From positions 1 to 6,011 of the forward strand of contig JAPDJZ010000020.1 of assembly GCA_029258815.1 (NCBI GenBank): DNA of 6,011 bases, read 5' to 3'. The DNA comes from an archaeon. GTDB lineage: Archaea > Thermoproteota > Nitrososphaeria_A > Caldarchaeales > Wolframiiraptoraceae. Below, piece by piece: positions 1-4,200 of this stretch (within the stretch, counting starts at the first letter, position 1; each line of letters begins with the position of its first letter). The position numbers and the translations under genes were made by a program. A model generated the notes under the pieces. The model was given only the letters and a program-made list of their open reading frames with translations. It was not told the origin of the DNA and did no database searches.

Positions 1-1077
1 AAACCTCTTCACCATCCTAGCATCTCCATTAACTCTAAGGAAGACCTTAGGCTCCTCGACCCGAACGCCATGAACCTTAAGCCCGAACCTTCGGGCGAGC
101 TCCATTAGATTAGCCGGCTCGAAATCTGGGATCGCCTCCCTATCTCCGCACGGCCCGAATCTGCAGGCCCAGCATCCGAGGCCATGGGCGGCTATGCTCG
201 CGGCGCAGGCAGATGGATATACCTCGATCCCCAGATCCTCCGCGATCCTGGCAACCAGCCGCTTAAGATCCGAGGCTCTGATCGCTACCTGCTCCCTCCC
301 GCTCGGACTCCTCGGAATTCTTTTCAGGATCTCGCTTAGCCCCGGGTAGCCTGCAGCCCTAAGCCGCTCTATAATCCCCTCGGTAACCCTTAGAGACCCT
401 AGCACGACGCCGCATACGCCGCATTCATCAGCCCTCTCGAGGATCTCCCGGAACTCGTTCAAGCTTATACCCGGTAGGATCGGCCTGAGGAAGAGGCAGA
501 CGTGGAAGCCCGCCATCCTAAGATTCCTTATAGTCTCGAATCTCTTATCCGGGCTCGGGGCGTTAGGCTCTAGAAGCCTGCTCATGCTCAAGGATACTAT
601 CGTAACGAGGAAACTTCCATAACCAACCAGCTCCTTAAGCCTCGACGCATCTTCAGAGGAGAGGTAGGCTTTTGTCGAGAGCTGGATCGGGTTTCCGAGA
701 AGCTCGGCGACGGATGCGAGATACTCGAAAGACCTCTCCCTACTAACATCCATGAAGGGCTCCGTGATGGAGCCGTAGGCGAGCAGGGTTCCATTCCTCC
801 CCAAGGCGACGGCCGGATTTGAGGCGATGGCATAGGCTAGCTGGAGGCCCGAGAGCGGATACGCTTTAGGCTCGCCCCGAAAGCCCATATCCCAGATGTA
901 GCAGTATAGGCATCCGAACTTGCATCCGAAGCCGGTGTGTATCGTGAGCCCGCACGGTCTCGGAAGCCTGCGAGAATGCGGATCCCTCTCGGCGGCCTCG
1001 GTGTCCTCTCCAAGCCTATCCCTCAGGCTCGACGCGATCTCGAGCTTCTTCTCGAATTCCTCGACGAGATCCACCAT
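1..1077 (-). CDS. Radical SAM protein, spore-photolyase-like (COG1533-type), C-terminus cut by window edge
   Basis: The visible 359 residues start at ATG (complement of 1075-1077). An in-frame TAG lies at 1090-1092, so no longer ATG start is possible. The radical SAM motif CKFGCLYC (Cys52, Cys56, Cys59) would bind a 4Fe-4S cluster that reductively cleaves S-adenosylmethionine. The lead-in (PCGLTIHTGFG), the segment YGSITEPFMD (residues 101-110), and IQLSTKAY (131-138) match the layout of SplB-related proteins, where a TDPY-type segment and a TKS/TKA strand follow the cluster. A second cysteine group (Cys291, 302, 305, 310) sits near the visible C-terminus. The protein is probably cytoplasmic, as no signal peptide is seen. 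Family membership is confident, but the substrate is unknown: many COG1533 proteins are not photolyases. The frame is open to base 1, so the stop codon lies outside the window. Confidence 0.9.
   Translation of the reverse strand, partial: MVDLVEEFEKKLEIASSLRDRLGEDTEAAERDPHSRRLPRPCGLTIHTGFGCKFGCLYCYIWDMGFRGEPKAYPLSGLQLAYAIASNPAVALGRNGTLLAYGSITEPFMDVSRERSFEYLASVAELLGNPIQLSTKAYLSSEDASRLKELVGYGSFLVTIVSLSMSRLLEPNAPSPDKRFETIRNLRMAGFHVCLFLRPILPGISLNEFREILERADECGVCGVVLGSLRVTEGIIERLRAAGYPGLSEILKRIPRSPSGREQVAIRASDLKRLVARIAEDLGIEVYPSACAASIAAHGLGCWACRFGPCGDREAIPDFEPANLMELARRFGLKVHGVRVEEPKVFLRVNGDARMVKRF
148..207 (-). other. C-terminal four-cysteine cluster in the radical SAM protein
   Basis: Cys291, Cys302, Cys305 and Cys310 are spaced C-x10-C-x2-C-x4-C, within GLGCWACRFGPCG and the stretch before it. 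This arrangement could bind an auxiliary iron-sulfur cluster or a zinc ion. Which metal it binds, if any, is inference. Confidence 0.6.
901..924 (-). other. Radical SAM 4Fe-4S motif CxxxCxxC
   Basis: Residues 52-59 read CKFGCLYC, followed by Tyr60. This is the canonical CxxxCxxC spacing with the usual aromatic residue before the third cysteine. The three cysteines ligate the cluster, leaving the fourth iron for S-adenosylmethionine. Confidence 0.95.
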
Positions 1078-1222
1078 CCCCGAAATAATCTAATACCGTA
1101 TGCTCTAAGAGCTTTATCGCGTTAACGAAAAGCATTACGCGAGCTGATCTTAAGCTATGGGCTTCCGCTGAGCCGGGAACGGCGCTGTCAAATCTTATAT
1201 AAGATCGTGGCTTAGGCTTCTC
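1078..1222. promoter_or_regulatory. Divergent intergenic region shared by both genes
   Basis: These 145 bases separate the two divergent start codons, so both promoters must lie here or just inside the genes. I see no tRNA, no plausible small gene and no long repeat. Two short inverted repeats are present. One is an 11-base element gctctaagagc at 1102-1112, about 25-35 bases upstream of the radical SAM ATG. The other is a 14-base palindrome at 1192-1205, upstream of the protease GTG. Neither start is preceded by a convincing Shine-Dalgarno sequence. Confidence 0.7.
1192..1205 (+). promoter_or_regulatory. TATA-like element inside a 14-bp perfect palindrome
   Basis: The sequence atcttatataagat is its own reverse complement. 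Its core cttatataa resembles an archaeal TATA box, and A-rich bases (caaa, 1189-1192) lie upstream where a BRE would be. The centre is about 25 bases from the GTG at 1223, so the predicted transcript would begin at or next to that codon, giving a leaderless mRNA. The symmetry could simply reflect the TATA core, or it could mark an overlapping site for a dimeric regulator. Confidence 0.6.
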
Positions 1223-4200
1223 GTGAAGCTTGGGAAACGGCTTCCCTCGACGAGGCTCATCGTGATCATACTCATCCTAGCGGTTATCTTCAGCCCGATA
1301 GCGGTTTACCTCCAGATGCAGAACGTGCTGAGGGAGGAGGTCTCAAAGAGGGAGAGCACCATATCCGAGCTCCAATCCGAGCTGGAGAAGCTGACGAAGG
1401 AGCGGGACGAGCTTAAGCTCGCCGTAAGCGAGCTTCAAGCCGAGATCGAATCGCTTAAGCAGACGATAAGCGAGAGGGAGTCGGAGCTTCAGGGCTTGAA
1501 GCGGATGCTGGCGAATACTTCGAAGGTCGTGGAGGAGAAGGAGCGGGAGATAAGGGAGCTTGAGGAGAGGCTCGGTATTCTGCAGAGGGAGTTGGAGCAA
1601 GCTTTAGGAGGGCTGCTCGAGAACTCCACGATCGTCAGCATATACCCGTGGATTCTGATGATGAGCGAGAGGAGGGAGGATATCATGAGGGTTAAGCTGA
1701 CCATCGAGAATAACGTTGATCATCCGATAAGCGCTGTGAGCATCTCCTACCTCGCCATAGCCAGAAGCGGATCGATCCTCTTCAAAGCCTCCACATATGA
1801 CGCCGAGTTTTTTCGCTTCTCTCTTGTAGATGAGGATCGAGGGTTTCGAGCAATCTTCTCAATTACAGAGGGATCTCTTCTGGAGATAGGCGATTCAAAG
1901 ATCATCGAGATCACGTTCTCGCTAACACCCGATACCGTTCTCTATGATGAGGTTAAGGTCGAGCCTCAGCCCCGCTCGGATCTAGATAAGAACTACAACC
2001 AAGTTAACGACCTGCTCGAGGAAGAGGTTAAGATTAAGGAGCAGATCGACGAAGCCGTTTCGATAATAGTAACCCTGAGGGAAAATCTAACCGGGGATGA
2101 CCTCAGCTTATTCGAGTCGTATGGCGGCCTCGTCTTAGAGAATTTTACCGACGGGTTTTGCGGTAATATAAGCGCATCCAATTTCTGGGCCTACCTCTTG
2201 GCAGCAGGCGAGAGAATAAGCTTCGTGGACCCGAACGCCCCCATGTCCCCCCTGCTTGATAGGTCTACCCAGAACATCCGGGCCACTAACGTTCGGAACG
2301 CTCCTCCCCCCTTCAGGTTTAGAGGAGAGAGCATGACATCCATCGCGATCCTTGACACGGGGATAGACGACTCTCATCCGGGGGTCGGATCCTTTAGGGA
2401 TGTGTCGGTGGTTGGGTGGGGTGGGCTAGGCCCGAACGATAAGCTGATAGGCTGGCGCGACTTCACATCTCACCCACTCGCCGCCCCTTCGGATCGTAAT
2501 GGGCATGGAACTCACGTCGCCGGCATAGCCGCAGGAGACGGCGATGGAAATCCGGCCGGAGTATACGTCGGGGTAGCGCCCGACACCAAGATCGTGGGAA
2601 TTAGGGTTCTTCCGGGATCAGCCGCGACCGTCATCAGGGGGATCAACTGGGTTAGGGACAATAAGGAGAGGTATAGGATCGTGGTCGCCGGCATGAGCCT
2701 CGGAGGGCCGCCCAACGCTCGGCTACGGGACGCCGTAAACGAGCTCGCATGCCATAACGTGCTGCCCGTCGTGGCCGCCGGAAACTCGCATGAACTAGGC
2801 TTATCCATAGGCTCTCCCGGCGATGCGGACTCTGCTCTCACCGTCGGCGCCGTCGACGATAATGATAGGGTTGCTGAATTCAGCTCTAATGGAGGACTCC
2901 TACTCGATAAGCCTGATGTCGTCGCCCCGGGAGTCGGGATAAGCTCCGCGGATAGCAATGATGCTGATCGAAATCCTGGACTGGATAATTATGTGGAGTT
3001 AAGCGGGACGTCGATGGCCGCTCCCCACGTGGTCGGCCTCGCCGCCTTACTCGTTGATGCCCTAACCGACTACGATCGCGTAGATGAGGATGGGGATGGA
3101 GCGATAGACGAGGATCCATGGGATGGCGTGGATAATGATGGAGATGGCCTGATAGACGAAGACCTCGCACCCTGGGATTACCAGATGAAGATAGGCGATA
3201 CGCCGAGGGATTACGAGATCATCCGAGACGTGAATCAGAACTGCCGCTACGATAGGGGGGTTGACGTCGTCCTATATGAGGGGGAGATTAGGGGCGTTCA
3301 ATCGGTGAGACTGATACCGCTCTCGATGAAGCTGAAGTCGATAATACTGATGACCGCCTTCGAGGTTCAGGACGGCCTTCAAGTTGATCGGAGGTGGAGG
3401 CATATAGATAGACCTCCGGCGGGCGTTAGCTGGAATGACTACTTCTTCTTCGATCAGAACGATAATGGGCGATTCGATATAGGCAGCGTCGTCCTGATAA
3501 ACACCGATGCCGATCCAGCATTCGAGAGAATCGACCTAATAGGGGAAAGGCCGGTAAACTGGATGTTCAAAGCTATCGGCTTCCGATCACATCTCGTCAG
3601 CAGAAGAGAAGCTGACGTTAATGGAAACAGAATAGTCGGCGAAGACTTCGATGGAGATAGTCGTCCGGATGAATGGGAAGAAATCTACGACCTATTCTAC
3701 GACCTCGACCGAGACGGAGTGAGGGATAGAAATGAGCCCGCCATCAGAACGAGATTACTGGTGATCACAGCGGGGCCGAACCGTGGTATATGGGGTAAGG
3801 CGGGCGCCGACGTGGTATTGGCTGCCCCGGCATATCCTCAGACGCCGACGGCTGGAAGATTTAACCGCCCACCGCTTAATCGTGTAAGAAAAGATAGGGT
3901 GGAAGGATATGGCAGGATCTCCGCCGAGGCGGCCTTGGACGCGGTAACGAAGACCTTCTGCGGGGTGGCTACGGGAACCCTCGGAAGCGATCCAGATGAT
4001 AGAAAGGTTTGGGCGGCCAAGGTATACCTCTACAAGGCCGCGTGGTATAACATATATCTCCACGTGCCGGATGGAGCGGACTTCGACCTCTACCTATACT
4101 ACAGCAACCCCATCCTCGACTCAGGCCGCCCATATCTGGAGAAATCGAGCACTAAGGCGGGAGCGGGGGTGGATGAGAAGATATCCTACTTCCAGCCGCT

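Larger units (their letters stand above)
2330..3958 (+). other. S8 (subtilase) catalytic domain with two large internal insertions
   Basis: The catalytic motifs are AILDTGIDDSHP (Asp378, bases 2354-2356), NGHGTHVAGIAAG (His428, 2504-2506), VVAAGNSH (oxyanion Asn521, 2783-2785) and LSGTSMAAPHVVGLAALL (Ser597, 3011-3013). Asp to His is 50 residues and His to Ser is 169, both ordinary for the family. After the Ser helix the domain is interrupted. The strand normally close by (KSIILMTA) appears only at about 705-712, and the closing helix (GYGRISAEAALDAV) only at 895-908. The extra material is about 90 and about 175 residues and is rich in acidic calcium-type loops. Confidence 0.95.

Noticed and set aside
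937..1125. Plus-strand open frame of 62 codons across the intergenic boundary
   Set aside because: Most of it is antisense to the N-terminus of the radical SAM protein, which has clear motifs, and its Arg/Leu-rich translation resembles no family I know.
1343..1600. Leucine-rich minus-strand frame that looks like a membrane peptide
   Set aside because: It is the complement of GAG/AAG-rich codons of the coiled coil, which automatically reads as Leu codons (CTC/CTT). The heptad pattern on the plus strand explains it.
1223..1603. Direct homology to the tetrabrachion stalk
   Set aside because: The similarity is only in concept (a coiled-coil rod carrying a subtilase). I see no sequence signature beyond generic heptads, so no homology is claimed.
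1800..1880. Locally AT-richer stretch with TTT and CGA/CGC codons in the beta-rich domain
   Set aside because: The shift is short and mild and the surrounding frame has normal codon use. It does not approach the break seen after 5860.
2512..2958. Antisense open frame of 148 codons on the minus strand
   Set aside because: It lies wholly opposite the S8 catalytic motifs, its translation is low-complexity Ser/Pro/Thr-rich, and the plus-strand frame is certain. It is a by-product of GC-rich coding sequence.
3083..3163. Dockerin domain
   Set aside because: The loops lack the dockerin helix residues and the duplicated loop-helix layout of about 22 residues. The 16-residue spacing and location inside the S8 domain fit generic calcium loops better.
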